The notes below the pieces were generated by a model, which had not been told where the DNA came from, made no database searches, and saw nothing but the letters and a program-made list of their open reading frames with translations. Positions 9,782 through 18,823 of a stretch of 61,982 nucleotides of DNA are shown piece by piece. Each line of letters starts with the position of its first letter. Positions within the stretch are counted from its first letter, which is position 1. A program made the translations under genes and the position numbers. Source of the stretch: Ruminococcus flavefaciens (GTDB lineage Bacteria > Bacillota > Clostridia > Oscillospirales > Ruminococcaceae); contig SVNH01000018.1 of assembly GCA_015067005.1 (NCBI GenBank), positions 1 through 61,982 of the forward strand, read 5' to 3'.

Positions 9782-11038
9782 ATGAGCAGAAGAGTTGTTA
9801 TAACAGGTATGGGCGCAGTAACGCCCCTCGGTACTGGCACAGATAAATTCTGGGAAGGCATTAAGGCTAACAAGATCGGCTTCTCTTATATTGATAAGTT
9901 CGATACCTCAAATACAGGCATTAAGATCGCAGGCATAGTCCGCGATTTCGATGAGGCCGCTTATTTCGACATCAAAGGCTGCTTTGACAAAAAAGAATCC
10001 AAACGTATGGACAGATTCACTAAATTTGCTGTTGTTGCCGCTCACGAGGCTCTCGAAGACGCAGGCACCGATTTCTCCGACCTCGATCCTTACAGAGTCG
10101 GCGTTTTAGTCGGAAGCGGTATCGGCGGCATAGACCTTACACTTTCAGAGTATGAAAAATACCTTGAAAAAGGTCCGTCAAGGATCTCGGTATTCTACAT
10201 ACCGATGATGATAAGCAATATGGCTGCCGGAACTATCTCCATGAAAACAGGCTTCCGCGGAGCTAATTTCGATATTTCATCTGCCTGTGCTACCGGTAAT
10301 CACACAATAGGTGAGGCTTTCCGCAAGATCAAGGACGGCTATCTCGATGCTGCTGTTGCCGGCGGTACAGAAAGCACAAACGTTGAATTTACTTACGGCG
10401 GCTTTTCTAATATGAAGGCTCTCACAAAGTCCGATGACCTCGAAAGAGCCTCTATCCCGTTCGATAAGGAAAGAAACGGATTCGTCCTCGGTGAAGGAAG
10501 CGGTATAGTTATACTCGAAGAATATGAACACGCAAAAGCAAGAGGCGCTAAGATATACGCAGAGATCGCAGGCTACGGCGCAACCTGTGACGGATATCAT
10601 ATGACATCTCCTATGCCGACCGGCGAGGCTGCCGGAAAGGGTATGTCGCTCGCAATTGAAGAAGCCGGTCTAACTCCTGCTGATATTGACTACATCAACG
10701 CTCACGGAACTTCAACAGGTCTCAACGACAAGTATGAGACAGCTGCTATAAAGCTTGCTTTCGGTGAATATGCGGATAAGGTAAAGATAAATTCCACAAA
10801 ATCAATGATAGGACACCTTCTCGGCGCGGCAGGTGCTGTTGAAGCTATCATATGCGCAAAATCAATACAAGAAGGCTTCATACACAAGACATTAGGATAC
10901 AAGGTACCTGATGAGGAATGCGATCTTGATTACTGTGTCAAGGAAAACATAAATCAGGAAGTTAAGGCTGCACTTTCAAATTCGCTCGGATTCGGCGGTC
11001 ATAATGCTACTCTCTGCTTTAAAAAGGTATCCGACTAA
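9782..11038 (+). CDS. fabF: 3-oxoacyl-ACP synthase II
   Basis: Elongating condensing enzyme of type II fatty acid synthesis. From the chosen start it has 418 residues and begins MSRRVVITGMGAVTPLG. It shows the catalytic Cys in SSACATGNH (near 169), the two histidines in NAHGTSTGLND and KSMIGHLLGAAGAVE, and the C-terminal NSLGFGGHNA. A TTG start at 9767 is possible in frame, but AAAGGA sits six bases before the ATG at 9782. It nearly abuts accB. Confidence 0.96.
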   Translation: MSRRVVITGMGAVTPLGTGTDKFWEGIKANKIGFSYIDKFDTSNTGIKIAGIVRDFDEAAYFDIKGCFDKKESKRMDRFTKFAVVAAHEALEDAGTDFSDLDPYRVGVLVGSGIGGIDLTLSEYEKYLEKGPSRISVFYIPMMISNMAAGTISMKTGFRGANFDISSACATGNHTIGEAFRKIKDGYLDAAVAGGTESTNVEFTYGGFSNMKALTKSDDLERASIPFDKERNGFVLGEGSGIVILEEYEHAKARGAKIYAEIAGYGATCDGYHMTSPMPTGEAAGKGMSLAIEEAGLTPADIDYINAHGTSTGLNDKYETAAIKLAFGEYADKVKINSTKSMIGHLLGAAGAVEAIICAKSIQEGFIHKTLGYKVPDEECDLDYCVKENINQEVKAALSNSLGFGGHNATLCFKKVSD

Positions 11039-11050
11039 GGAGGTAATGAA

Positions 11051-11527
11051 ATGAGCGATATTTTCGGAATGGTAGGTATCGAGACTATCGAGAAGCTTGC
11101 CGACATAATCAATAAAAAAGAACTTTCAGAGCTCACTATCGCAGACGGCGATAAGACTATAACCATAAAGGGAAAGAAAGCCGCTCCGGTTTTCGCTGCT
11201 CCGGCAGCAGCTGCTGTAAGCGCACAGACAAGCGCACCGTCAGCAGTTGAGACACTCTCCCCTTCTGAGGCTTCAACTGCCGCAGAGATCAGCGGAAAGC
11301 TCGTTAAATCACCTATCGTAGGCACATTCTATGCTGCTCCTTCACCTGATAAGCCGCCATTCGTAAGAGTAGGCGATGAAGTCAAGAAGGGCGATGTCAT
11401 CATGATAATCGAATCCATGAAGCTTATGAACGAGATACAGTCCGATTATGACGGTATCGTTGATAAGATACTCGTTTCCGACGGTCAGGCTGTTGAATAC
11501 GATCAGCCTATAATGGTCATCAAGTAA
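11051..11527 (+). CDS. accB: Biotin carboxyl carrier protein of acetyl-CoA carboxylase
   Basis: Carries biotin between the carboxylase and transferase halves of acetyl-CoA carboxylase. It has 158 residues: an N-terminal helical part, an Ala/Pro/Ser-rich flexible linker (about 45-80), and a biotinyl domain with the modified Lys in IIESMKLMNEI (near 124). AGGAGG lies ahead of the start, 12 bases after fabF. Confidence 0.96.
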   Translation: MSDIFGMVGIETIEKLADIINKKELSELTIADGDKTITIKGKKAAPVFAAPAAAAVSAQTSAPSAVETLSPSEASTAAEISGKLVKSPIVGTFYAAPSPDKPPFVRVGDEVKKGDVIMIIESMKLMNEIQSDYDGIVDKILVSDGQAVEYDQPIMVIK

Positions 11528-11543
11528 TACGGGAGGAAACATC

Positions 11544-11990
11544 ATGGCTGATATACTTATGAACAAAGAACAGATAATGGAAGTCATCCCGCACCGCGAT
11601 CCGTTCCTTCTCATCGATGAGATAGTTGATATGGAAGTCGGCGTTAAGGTACACGCAAGAAAGTACATTAAGGAAGAGGACTTCTGGTTCAAGGGACACT
11701 TCCCGGGCTATCCGGTAACTCCGGGCGTACTTATGGTAGAGATGCTTGCACAGGCAGGCGCTGTCTGTATGCTCTCAAAACCCGAATTCAAAGGCAAGAT
11801 AGGTCTGTTCGGAGGCATCGACAAGGCAAAATTCCGCAGACAGGTAGTTCCGGGCGATGTGCTCGATCTCGAAGTTGAGATAATCCGTCAGCGCGGACCT
11901 GTCGGAACAGGAAAGGCTCTTGCGTCAGTAGACGGAGAAAAGGCTGTATCCTGCGAGATAACTTTTGTGGTTGCCGACGGCGACAAATAA
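11544..11990 (+). CDS. fabZ: 3-hydroxyacyl-ACP dehydratase
   Basis: Removes water from 3-hydroxyacyl-ACP to give the trans-2 enoyl form. The 148-residue hotdog-fold protein carries PHRDPFLLID near the N-terminus, the catalytic His in GHFPGYPVTPGVLMVE (near 51) with the conserved Glu after it, and an AQAGAV helix. GGGAGG precedes the start. It is in the cluster between accB and a small membrane-protein gene. Confidence 0.96.
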   Translation: MADILMNKEQIMEVIPHRDPFLLIDEIVDMEVGVKVHARKYIKEEDFWFKGHFPGYPVTPGVLMVEMLAQAGAVCMLSKPEFKGKIGLFGGIDKAKFRRQVVPGDVLDLEVEIIRQRGPVGTGKALASVDGEKAVSCEITFVVADGDK

Positions 11991-12004
11991 AGGGGTTGAA
12001 TCGT

Positions 12005-12388
12005 ATGATCGGTTTCATAAAAACTCATATGCTCAGCATAGTATTCATACTTGGTATTATATGGATCGCTGAAGTAATTATCACCAAGCTTAAATACAAG
12101 AAACAAGGTGCTGCGCTGACCGGCGTGGTAATAGCCAATAAAACTGTTACCGGCAATCTGTTCCCGGTATATGAATTCTATTTTGAGGGCGAGACACTTC
12201 AGATCGACAGCTATGAGGCTGTAAAAGGCGGTGTCCCTGTCGGAACAGAGGAAACTATCTACTATGTTCCCGGAAACAAAAAAGGCGTTTTCCGCGAGGA
12301 AGACCTGAAACTCAAGCCGTGGATGTTTATAGTTTCCGTGCTTGCTGTTGCATATATAATAGTGGATTTTGCTGTGATCCATAAATAA
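12005..12388 (+). CDS. Small membrane protein, DUF3592-like
   Basis: Protein of 127 residues with membrane segments at both ends (about 8-22 and 105-122) around a soluble beta-rich part containing VYEFYFEGETLQIDSYEA and YYVPGNKKGVF. This layout resembles the DUF3592 family; no biochemical role is known. AAAGGGG lies nine bases before the ATG at 12005; a TTG at 11996 is too close to that site. It is embedded between fabZ and accC, with short gaps on both sides, so it is co-transcribed with lipid genes. A second protein of this type is at 23693-24127. Confidence 0.75.
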   Translation: MIGFIKTHMLSIVFILGIIWIAEVIITKLKYKKQGAALTGVVIANKTVTGNLFPVYEFYFEGETLQIDSYEAVKGGVPVGTEETIYYVPGNKKGVFREEDLKLKPWMFIVSVLAVAYIIVDFAVIHK

Positions 12389-12413
12389 TCCTATTAAGGA
12401 GAAACAGAATATA

Positions 12414-13772
12414 ATGTTCAAGAAAATACTTATCGCCAACAGAGGCGAGATAGCAGTGCGTATTATAAGAGCCTGCCGCGAACTTGGAGTAAGATGTGTT
12501 GCAGTATATTCAACTGCTGATAAAAATTCTCTCCACGCCCAGATAGCAGACGAGGCTGTGTGCATAGGTCCGCCTGCCACAAAGGACAGCTATCTCAATA
12601 TGGACGCTGTCATACAGGCTGCTCTGAATACCGGCGCGGAAGCTATACATCCGGGATTCGGCTTCCTTTCCGAGAACGCTGAATTTGCAAGGAAATGCAG
12701 GGAATACGGCATAGTATTTATAGGTCCTTCACCGGAATCCATCGAAATGCTGGGAAATAAAGCTGCTGCAAAGGAAACGATGGCTGCTGCCGGAGTTCCT
12801 GTTATCCCCGGTTCAAAGGGCGCTGTTGCTTCAATAGAGGAAGCAAGAAAAATAGCCGAAAAAGCCGGATACCCGATACTCGTAAAGGCTTCTGCCGGAG
12901 GAGGCGGACGCGGTATACGCCGTGTTGATCTCCCGTCAGAACTCGAAGCACAGATGACTGCTGCTCAGCAGGAAGCCGAAAAATTCTTCGGTGACAGCGC
13001 TGTTTATATTGAAAAATTCCTCATAAATCCACACCATGTTGAGATACAGATAATTGCAGATTCTCAGGGACATTACATCTATCTCGGAGAACGTGACTGC
13101 TCGATGCAGCGCCGCAATCAGAAGGTCATAGAGGAGTGTCCAAGCCCTATCGTGGATGCTGAATTAAGAAAATCAATGGGCGCAGCTGCCGTAACTGCCG
13201 CAAAACAGTGCAATTACTGCAACGCCGGTACTATCGAGTTTCTCGTTGACGAAGAGCATAACTTCTACTTCATGGAGATGAATACCCGTATACAGGTTGA
13301 GCATCCTATCACAGAAGAAGTAACCGGATTCGATCTCGTTAAGGCACAGATAGAAATAGCCGCAGGTCTCCCGCTCAGCGTTTCGCAGGACGACATAAAG
13401 CTCCGCGGTCACGCTATCGAATGCCGTATCAATGCCGAGAATCCTAACCTCGATTTCAGACCTTCACCAGGCACTATCACTGCTCTGTATATGCCGGGCG
13501 GCCCCGGTATCAGAATAGACGGAGCTGTTTATCAGGGCTATACCATAACCCCTTTCTACGATTCTATGATAAGCAAGCTTATCGCTCACGGCTCAGACCG
13601 CGATGACGCTATCAGAAAAATGAAATGGGCTCTTTCCGAGTTCATAGTCGAGGGTGTTGATACCAATATTGATTTCCAGCTTGAAATGATAACACGTCCT
13701 GAATTCAGGAACGGTTCCTACGATATAGGCTTCCTCAACCGCTATATGGACAGCCGCAAAGCACAGAAATAA
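12414..13772 (+). CDS. accC: Biotin carboxylase subunit of acetyl-CoA carboxylase
   Basis: ATP-dependent carboxylation of the biotin on AccB. The 452 residues are of family length. The N-terminal KILIANRGEIAVRIIRACRELG, the ATP-grasp glycine-rich KASAGGGGRGIR (near 160), the catalytic EMNTRIQVEHP (near 288) and the C-terminal domain are visible. Spacing and strand put it in one transcript with accD and accA. Confidence 0.97.
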   Translation: MFKKILIANRGEIAVRIIRACRELGVRCVAVYSTADKNSLHAQIADEAVCIGPPATKDSYLNMDAVIQAALNTGAEAIHPGFGFLSENAEFARKCREYGIVFIGPSPESIEMLGNKAAAKETMAAAGVPVIPGSKGAVASIEEARKIAEKAGYPILVKASAGGGGRGIRRVDLPSELEAQMTAAQQEAEKFFGDSAVYIEKFLINPHHVEIQIIADSQGHYIYLGERDCSMQRRNQKVIEECPSPIVDAELRKSMGAAAVTAAKQCNYCNAGTIEFLVDEEHNFYFMEMNTRIQVEHPITEEVTGFDLVKAQIEIAAGLPLSVSQDDIKLRGHAIECRINAENPNLDFRPSPGTITALYMPGGPGIRIDGAVYQGYTITPFYDSMISKLIAHGSDRDDAIRKMKWALSEFIVEGVDTNIDFQLEMITRPEFRNGSYDIGFLNRYMDSRKAQK

Positions 13773-13802
13773 CCCCGCATTACAAAAGAGTGGTGAGATA
13801 AA

Positions 13803-14648
13803 ATGTTTGAAGATTTTTTTGATGTTGTTAAAAAGCGCTTCAACGGAAGCGATGATGACTATAAGCCTCCTATGTTCAAATGTCCGAGGTGTCAGGATAC
13901 AAGCCCGCTGTCAAGATACGAGGAACTCCACAGGGTGTGTCCGAAGTGCAACTATCACGGCAGACTTTCCGCCCGTGAGCGTATCTCGATAACAGTTGAC
14001 AAGGAAAGCTTCAAGGAATTTGATAAGGACATGAAAAGTCTTAACCCTATCGACTTCCCTGATTATGAAATAAAACAGGAGGAGCTGCGTGAGGCAACTG
14101 AACTCAATGACGCAGTTGTTACCGGCACTGCGACTATCAAAGGCTCACCTGTTGTTATCGGTATCATGGATTCAAGATACATGATGGGCAGTATGGGCAG
14201 CGTTGTAGGTGAAAAGATCGCAAGAGCGTTTGAATATGCGACTGAAAACAGTCTGCCGGTAGTCATGTTCACAGCATCCGGCGGCGCACGTATGCAGGAA
14301 GGCATAGTATCGCTCATGCAGATGGCTAAGACCTCAGGCGCTGTCAAGCTTCACAGCGATGCTGGCGGACTTTATATAACCGTCATGACCGATCCGACTA
14401 CCGGAGGCGTTACAGCAAGCTTCGCCTCGCTCGGAGACATTATAATCGCCGAACCGAAGGTGCTTATCGGATTTGCCGGCAGAAGAGTTATCGAAGGCAC
14501 TATCCGTCAGAGACTGCCTGAGGATTTCCAGCTTGCCGAATTCATGCATGATAAAGGCTTCGTGGATATGATAGTGGAACGCAGAAAAATGAGAAGCGTT
14601 CTCTCACATCTTCTGAAGCTTCACGGATACGACAAAAAGGAGGCATGA
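13803..14648 (+). CDS. accD: Acetyl-CoA carboxylase carboxyltransferase, beta subunit
   Basis: With AccA it transfers the carboxyl group from biotin to acetyl-CoA. The 281 residues begin with a four-Cys zinc finger, CPRC and CPKC (about 25-50), followed by the crotonase-like carboxyltransferase fold with FTASGGARMQEG and DPTTGGVTASFA. The stop overlaps the first in-frame ATG of accA, as expected for subunits made in equal amounts. Confidence 0.97.
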   Translation: MFEDFFDVVKKRFNGSDDDYKPPMFKCPRCQDTSPLSRYEELHRVCPKCNYHGRLSARERISITVDKESFKEFDKDMKSLNPIDFPDYEIKQEELREATELNDAVVTGTATIKGSPVVIGIMDSRYMMGSMGSVVGEKIARAFEYATENSLPVVMFTASGGARMQEGIVSLMQMAKTSGAVKLHSDAGGLYITVMTDPTTGGVTASFASLGDIIIAEPKVLIGFAGRRVIEGTIRQRLPEDFQLAEFMHDKGFVDMIVERRKMRSVLSHLLKLHGYDKKEA

Positions 14649-14650
14649 AC

Positions 14651-15457
14651 ATGGAAGAGAAAAAAACTGCGTGGGAACGCCTTCAGATAATTCACGCCAA
14701 GGGAAGACCTACCATCAGAGACTATATCCCGCTTGTGTTCACAGATTTCTATGAAATGCACGGCGACAGGCTCTGCGGCGATGATAAAGCTATAATAGGC
14801 GGTATCGCAAGACTTGATAACCGTCCTGTCACTATAATCGCAGAAGTCAAGGGTAGAGACCTTAACGAGAATAAGGCCTGCAACTTTGCGATGCCTCATC
14901 CGGAGGGCTACCGCAAAGCGCTCAGACTTGCCAAGCAGGCTGAGAAATTCCACAGACCTGTTATCTGCTTCATAGATACTCCCGGCGCTTTCTGCGGCGT
15001 TGCAGCTGAAGAAAGAGGACAGGGTGAGGCTATTGCAAAGAATATCGCGGAATTTATGACGCTCAGGACTCCAGTTGTCTCGATCGTCCTCGGTGAAGGC
15101 GGAAGCGGCGGCGCATTAGCGCTCGGAGTCTGCGATGAACTTGCAATGCTTGAGAACGCTGAGTATTCTATACTCTCGCCGCAGGGATTTGCAAGCATCC
15201 TGTGGAAGGACGCCTCACGTGCCGAAGAAGCAAGCGGAGTTATGCGTATTACAGCCGAAGATATGGTGCAGCTCGGAGTTGCAGAAACGATAATCGAAGA
15301 GCCTCTCGGCGGCGCACATAACGATTTAGACAAAATTTCAGAGAATATTAAAGAATATTTGTCACATAAAATTCCGGAAAAATGCAAAATAGATATTGAC
15401 GTTTTGCTTAAAGAACGTTATACTAAATTTAGAAAAATCGGAGCGTTCATTGAATGA
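14651..15457 (+). CDS. accA: Acetyl-CoA carboxylase carboxyltransferase, alpha subunit
   Basis: Partner of AccD in malonyl-CoA formation, about 268 residues, shorter than the E. coli protein because the N-terminal extension is reduced. Family motifs include PEGYRKALRLAKQAEKF, DTPGAFCGVAAEERGQGEAIA and GEGGSGGALALG. The start at 14651 has AGGAGG seven bases before it; the ATG at 14645 overlaps the accD stop but is only one base from that site. Confidence 0.95.
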   Translation: MEEKKTAWERLQIIHAKGRPTIRDYIPLVFTDFYEMHGDRLCGDDKAIIGGIARLDNRPVTIIAEVKGRDLNENKACNFAMPHPEGYRKALRLAKQAEKFHRPVICFIDTPGAFCGVAAEERGQGEAIAKNIAEFMTLRTPVVSIVLGEGGSGGALALGVCDELAMLENAEYSILSPQGFASILWKDASRAEEASGVMRITAEDMVQLGVAETIIEEPLGGAHNDLDKISENIKEYLSHKIPEKCKIDIDVLLKERYTKFRKIGAFIE

Positions 15458-15510
15458 CCGTTTTTTAGTAGGACAAAAGTCCGATCGAACTGTTTAAGGA
15501 GGAAAGATTT

Positions 15511-15756
15511 ATGATTTTTGAAAAACTCAAGGATATTATTGCTGAACAGCTCGGCGTTGACGCTGAAGAGGTAACAAACGAAGCAAATATTCAGGATGAC
15601 CTCGGTGCTGATTCACTCGATGTTGTTGATCTCATCACTACTATCGAGGACGAATTCGACATCTCTATCCCTGATGAGGCTGTTGAAGAGATCAAGACAG
15701 TCGGCGATATCGTTGCTTACATCGAAAAGAACGCTGATTCAGAAGACGCTGAATAA
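15511..15756 (+). CDS. acpP: Acyl carrier protein
   Basis: Carries growing acyl chains on a phosphopantetheine arm. It has 81 residues, mostly acidic helices, with the attachment Ser in [10 protein letters not shown] (Ser35). It closes the fatty acid cluster and is followed directly by a strong terminator. AGGAGG precedes the start. In many Clostridia acpP lies next to fabH; here it is the last gene. Confidence 0.96.
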   Translation: MIFEKLKDIIAEQLGVDAEEVTNEANIQDDLGADSLDVVDLITTIEDEFDISIPDEAVEEIKTVGDIVAYIEKNADSEDAE

Positions 15757-15766
15757 AGCAGACTTC

Positions 15767-15798
15767 ATCCCCACGACAACAGTCGCGGGGATTTTTTT
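15767..15798 (+). terminator. Terminator of the fatty acid cluster
   Basis: Stem ATCCCC-A-CGAC against GTCG-C-GGGGAT (one internal mismatch), 4-nt loop, then a T-tract. Confidence 0.9.
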
Positions 15799-15854
15799 GC
15801 TCTTTCTGTTAGCGGATACAAACTTATTGACTGCGTTTTAGCTGAAAATTCCTA

Positions 15855-15883
15855 TTGCATTCGATGCATTAAAGTGGTATAAT
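15855..15883 (+). promoter_or_regulatory. Promoter of the NTPase gene
   Basis: -35 TTGCAT, a 17-nt spacer and -10 TATAAT (15878-15883), 51 bases before the start codon. Confidence 0.75.
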
Positions 15884-15934
15884 ATAAGTTATGGAACTTT
15901 TGCGGCTTCTGCCGCTATAAACCGAAAGGACATT

Positions 15935-16597
15935 ATGAAAAAAATTACTATCGTTACCGGTCACTATGGAAGCGGTAAAACTACCCTTTCCGTCAATCTC
16001 GCGGTCAATGCCGCAAAAGAGGGAAAGAACGTTGCAATAGTCGATCTCGACATTGTAAACCCTTACTTCCGTACTGCTGATTTCAAGGAAATGTTCAGCG
16101 AAATGGGCATCAAGCTTGTTGCTCCTGATTTCGCTAACAGTAATCTCGATATTCCTTCAATACAGTTCGATGTCGTTGAACTCGCCATGACAGAGGATTA
16201 CCTCATTATAGATGTCGGCGGCGATGACGCAGGCGCTACCGCTCTCGGAAGATACGCCGAGGCTCTTAGCCGATTCAGGAATGATATCGAAATGCTATAT
16301 GTCATAAATCAGCGCAGATACCTCACTCATACTCCCGATGAGGTCATAACCCTGATGTATGAGATCGAGGAAGCTGCTCACATGAAGCATGACGCTATCG
16401 TCAACAATACAAACCTCGGCAGAGAAACTACTGCCGCTATCATAGAGGAATCGCGTCCGTTTGCAGAAGAGACCTCCAAGCGCACCGGTCTGCCGATAAA
16501 ATATACCGTATATCCGAAGAAATGCGCGGATCCTGCCGCCGGCAGCGATGTGCTCGCCGTAAACACCTACGTAAGATCACCGTGGGACGTTGACTAA
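15935..16597 (+). CDS. ParA/MinD-like P-loop NTPase
   Basis: Cytosolic ATPase of 220 residues. The P-loop GHYGSGKTTLSVNLA (near 9-23) departs from the usual deviant Walker A, in which a Lys stands earlier in the loop. DLDIVNPYFRT and IIDVGGDDAGATALG complete the nucleotide site. Genes of this type often stand next to 2-oxoacid:ferredoxin oxidoreductase genes in Clostridia, as here; a part in maturation or in iron-sulfur handling is conceivable but not shown by the sequence. It has its own promoter. Confidence 0.8.
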   Translation: MKKITIVTGHYGSGKTTLSVNLAVNAAKEGKNVAIVDLDIVNPYFRTADFKEMFSEMGIKLVAPDFANSNLDIPSIQFDVVELAMTEDYLIIDVGGDDAGATALGRYAEALSRFRNDIEMLYVINQRRYLTHTPDEVITLMYEIEEAAHMKHDAIVNNTNLGRETTAAIIEESRPFAEETSKRTGLPIKYTVYPKKCADPAAGSDVLAVNTYVRSPWDVD

Positions 16598-16630
16598 GCT
16601 ATAATGCGCTTTTGCGTGTTAAGTAATAAA

Positions 16631-16735
16631 TGCATAATTCATAATGCATAATGCATAATTATTCCGGTCAGCCGGATGGTCATGCAAGTATGCTTCTATT
16701 AATTATGAATTATGAATTGTGAATTATGAATTATT
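16631..16735. repeat. Inverted arrays of an AT-rich heptamer
   Basis: The left arm (16631-16663) contains CATAAT-type units and the right arm (16701-16735) contains their complements, ATTATGA-type. They flank a 37-bp core with CCGG...CCGG. The right arm ends just before the ferredoxin gene's ribosome site, so a transcript could fold into a long hairpin. Confidence 0.7.
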
Positions 16736-16754
16736 TGAAAGGAGCGAAAAGTGT

Positions 16755-16961
16755 ATGGCTAAAATGACTGTTATCACCGAGCGCTGCAAGGGCTGCGGTC
16801 TTTGTACTGAGGCTTGTCCCAAGAAAATAGTTGCTCTCCAGAAAGAGAAGCGTAACAAAAAGGGATATTTCTATGCTGAATGTACCGATCAGGATGCTTG
16901 CATAAGCTGCGCTATGTGTGCAACAATGTGCCCTGATTGTGCTATTATCATCGAAAAATAA
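16755..16961 (+). CDS. vorD: Ferredoxin-type 4Fe-4S subunit of 2-oxoacid:ferredoxin oxidoreductase
   Basis: Small electron-transfer subunit of 68 residues with two cluster motifs: C-x2-C-x2-C-x3-CP (CKGCGLCTEACP) and CISCAMCATMCP. It passes electrons from the thiamine-diphosphate subunit to ferredoxin. The start at 16755 follows GAAAGGAG; an in-frame ATG at 16719 lies inside the AT-rich repeat and is rejected. It leads a four-gene transcript. The symbol follows the VOR naming; KOR-type is possible. Confidence 0.88.
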   Translation: MAKMTVITERCKGCGLCTEACPKKIVALQKEKRNKKGYFYAECTDQDACISCAMCATMCPDCAIIIEK

Positions 16962-16991
16962 TTAATTTATATTGAAAGGAGCTGTTTAGCT

Positions 16992-18050
16992 TTGGAAAGA
17001 AATCTTATGAAGGGTAATGAAGCTCTCGCTGAGGCTGCGATCCGTGCAGGCTGTAAATGCTTCTTCGGTTACCCGATCACTCCTCAGACAGAACTTGCTG
17101 CTTATATGGCTAAGCGTATGCATAAGGCAGGCGGCGTGTTCCTTCAGGCAGAATCTGAAGTTGCTGCTATCAATATGGTACTTGGCGCTGCTTCAACAGG
17201 CGTTCGTGCTATGACATCATCTTCTTCACCCGGAATCTCACTCAAGAGCGAGGGCGTTTCATATATCGCAGGCTCAGATCTTCCTGCTGTAATCATCAAC
17301 GTTGAAAGAGGCGGTCCCGGTCTCGGCGGTATCCAGCCATCACAGGCTGACTACTGGCAGGCTACAAAGGCTCTCGGTCACGGCGACTTCCAGCTTATCG
17401 TATACGCTCCTGCATCAGTACAGGAAATGGTAGACTGCGTTGTAAAGGCTTTCGACCGCGCTGATAAGTACCGTATGCCGGCTATGATCCTCGCTGACGG
17501 TCTTCTCGGTCAGATGATGGAGCCTGTATCCTTCCCGGAGATCAACCCTGATGCTTACGATAAGAGCGGCTGGGCTACAAACGGCCATAAGAACCAGAGA
17601 GAACACCACATCGTGAACTCACTCTATCTCCAGCCGGATGCTCTTGAAAAGTCTATCGTTGACAGATACAAGAGATATGAGATCATCAAGGAAACTGAAA
17701 CAGACGCTGAACTCTACCTCACTGAGGACTGCGACATCCTTCTCTGTGCATTCGGTGCAACAGCAAGAGTCGTAAAATCAGCTGTAAACTCCGCAAGAGA
17801 GCTTGGTATCAAGGCTGGTCTCTTCCGTCCTAAGACACTTTGGCCATTCCCTGTAAAGGAGATCAACGAGGCTGCTAAAAACGCTAAATGTCTCCTCAGC
17901 GTTGAAATGTCAATGGGACAGATGATAGAAGACATCAAGCTTGCTATCAACTGCTCAAAGCCTGTTCACTTCTACGGCAGAACCGGCGGCGTTATCCCGA
18001 CACCTGTTGAGGTGCTGGAAGAGATCAAGAAACTCGGAGGTGCTAAGTAA
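16992..18050 (+). CDS. vorB: 2-oxoacid:ferredoxin oxidoreductase, alpha subunit (VorB-like)
   Basis: Large subunit of 352 residues that, with the neighbouring TPP subunit, oxidatively decarboxylates branched-chain 2-oxoacids or runs the reverse carboxylation. Motifs are KGNEALAEAAIRAGCKCFFGYPITPQTEL, QAESEVAAINMVLGAA, SSSSPGISLKSEG and NVERGGPGLGGIQPSQADY. The start is TTG with AAAGGAG ten bases upstream; the next ATG (17007) is too far from it. It overlaps vorA by one base. Confidence 0.9.
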   Translation: MERNLMKGNEALAEAAIRAGCKCFFGYPITPQTELAAYMAKRMHKAGGVFLQAESEVAAINMVLGAASTGVRAMTSSSSPGISLKSEGVSYIAGSDLPAVIINVERGGPGLGGIQPSQADYWQATKALGHGDFQLIVYAPASVQEMVDCVVKAFDRADKYRMPAMILADGLLGQMMEPVSFPEINPDAYDKSGWATNGHKNQREHHIVNSLYLQPDALEKSIVDRYKRYEIIKETETDAELYLTEDCDILLCAFGATARVVKSAVNSARELGIKAGLFRPKTLWPFPVKEINEAAKNAKCLLSVEMSMGQMIEDIKLAINCSKPVHFYGRTGGVIPTPVEVLEEIKKLGGAK

Positions 18051-18823
18051 TGGCTGTTGTTTTTGAAAGACCAAAGTCACTTATTGATATTCCTACACAT
18101 TACTGCCCCGGATGTACTCACGGTATCGTTCACAGAATACTCTGTGAAGTGATCGACGAAATGGGTATCGAGGGCGATACTATCGGTGTTTGTCCTGTTG
18201 GATGCTCCGTTATGGCTTATGATTACTTCAACTGCGATATGATCGAGGCTGCTCACGGACGTGCTCCGGCTGTTGCAACAGGCGTTAAGAGAACAAATCC
18301 GGATAAGTTCGTATTTACATATCAGGGCGACGGTGACCTCGCTGCTATCGGTACTGCTGAAACAGTTCATTCGGCTACAAGAGGCGAGAATATCGTTGTT
18401 ATCTTCATCAATAACACTATCTACGGTATGACAGGCGGTCAGATGGCTCCTACTACTATTCCGGGACAGGTTACACAGACCACTCCTTTCGGACGTGATC
18501 CTCAGCTTGCAGGCTTCCCTGTAAGAGTATGCGAAATGCTCTCAACACTCACAGGTACAGCTTATGCAGAGCGTGTAGCTGTCGACAGCGTACCGCATAT
18601 CAAGGCTGCAAAGAAGGCTATCAGAAAGGCTTTCGAGAACCAGAAGGCTGGCAGAGGCTTCTCTATCGTAGAGGTGCTCTCAACTTGTCCTACCAACTGG
18701 GGACTTGCTCCTCTTGATGCTATCAAGCGTCTCAGAGAGGAAATGATCCCATATTACCCGCTCGGCGTTTACAAGGACGTTGAGAACGGCGTATTCGAGA
18801 ACGTTCAGGGAGGTAATGAATAA
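18050..18823 (+). CDS. vorA: 2-oxoacid:ferredoxin oxidoreductase, TPP-binding beta subunit (VorA-like)
   Basis: Catalytic thiamine-diphosphate subunit of 257 residues. HYCPGCTHG near the N-terminus is the family signature, and TYQGDGDLAAIGTAETVHSATRGENIVVIFINNTIYGMTGGQ contains the GDGD and NN Mg-TPP motif. TAATG overlaps at both ends tie it to vorB and vorC. Valine-type specificity is inferred from family resemblance only. Confidence 0.9.
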   Translation: MAVVFERPKSLIDIPTHYCPGCTHGIVHRILCEVIDEMGIEGDTIGVCPVGCSVMAYDYFNCDMIEAAHGRAPAVATGVKRTNPDKFVFTYQGDGDLAAIGTAETVHSATRGENIVVIFINNTIYGMTGGQMAPTTIPGQVTQTTPFGRDPQLAGFPVRVCEMLSTLTGTAYAERVAVDSVPHIKAAKKAIRKAFENQKAGRGFSIVEVLSTCPTNWGLAPLDAIKRLREEMIPYYPLGVYKDVENGVFENVQGGNE

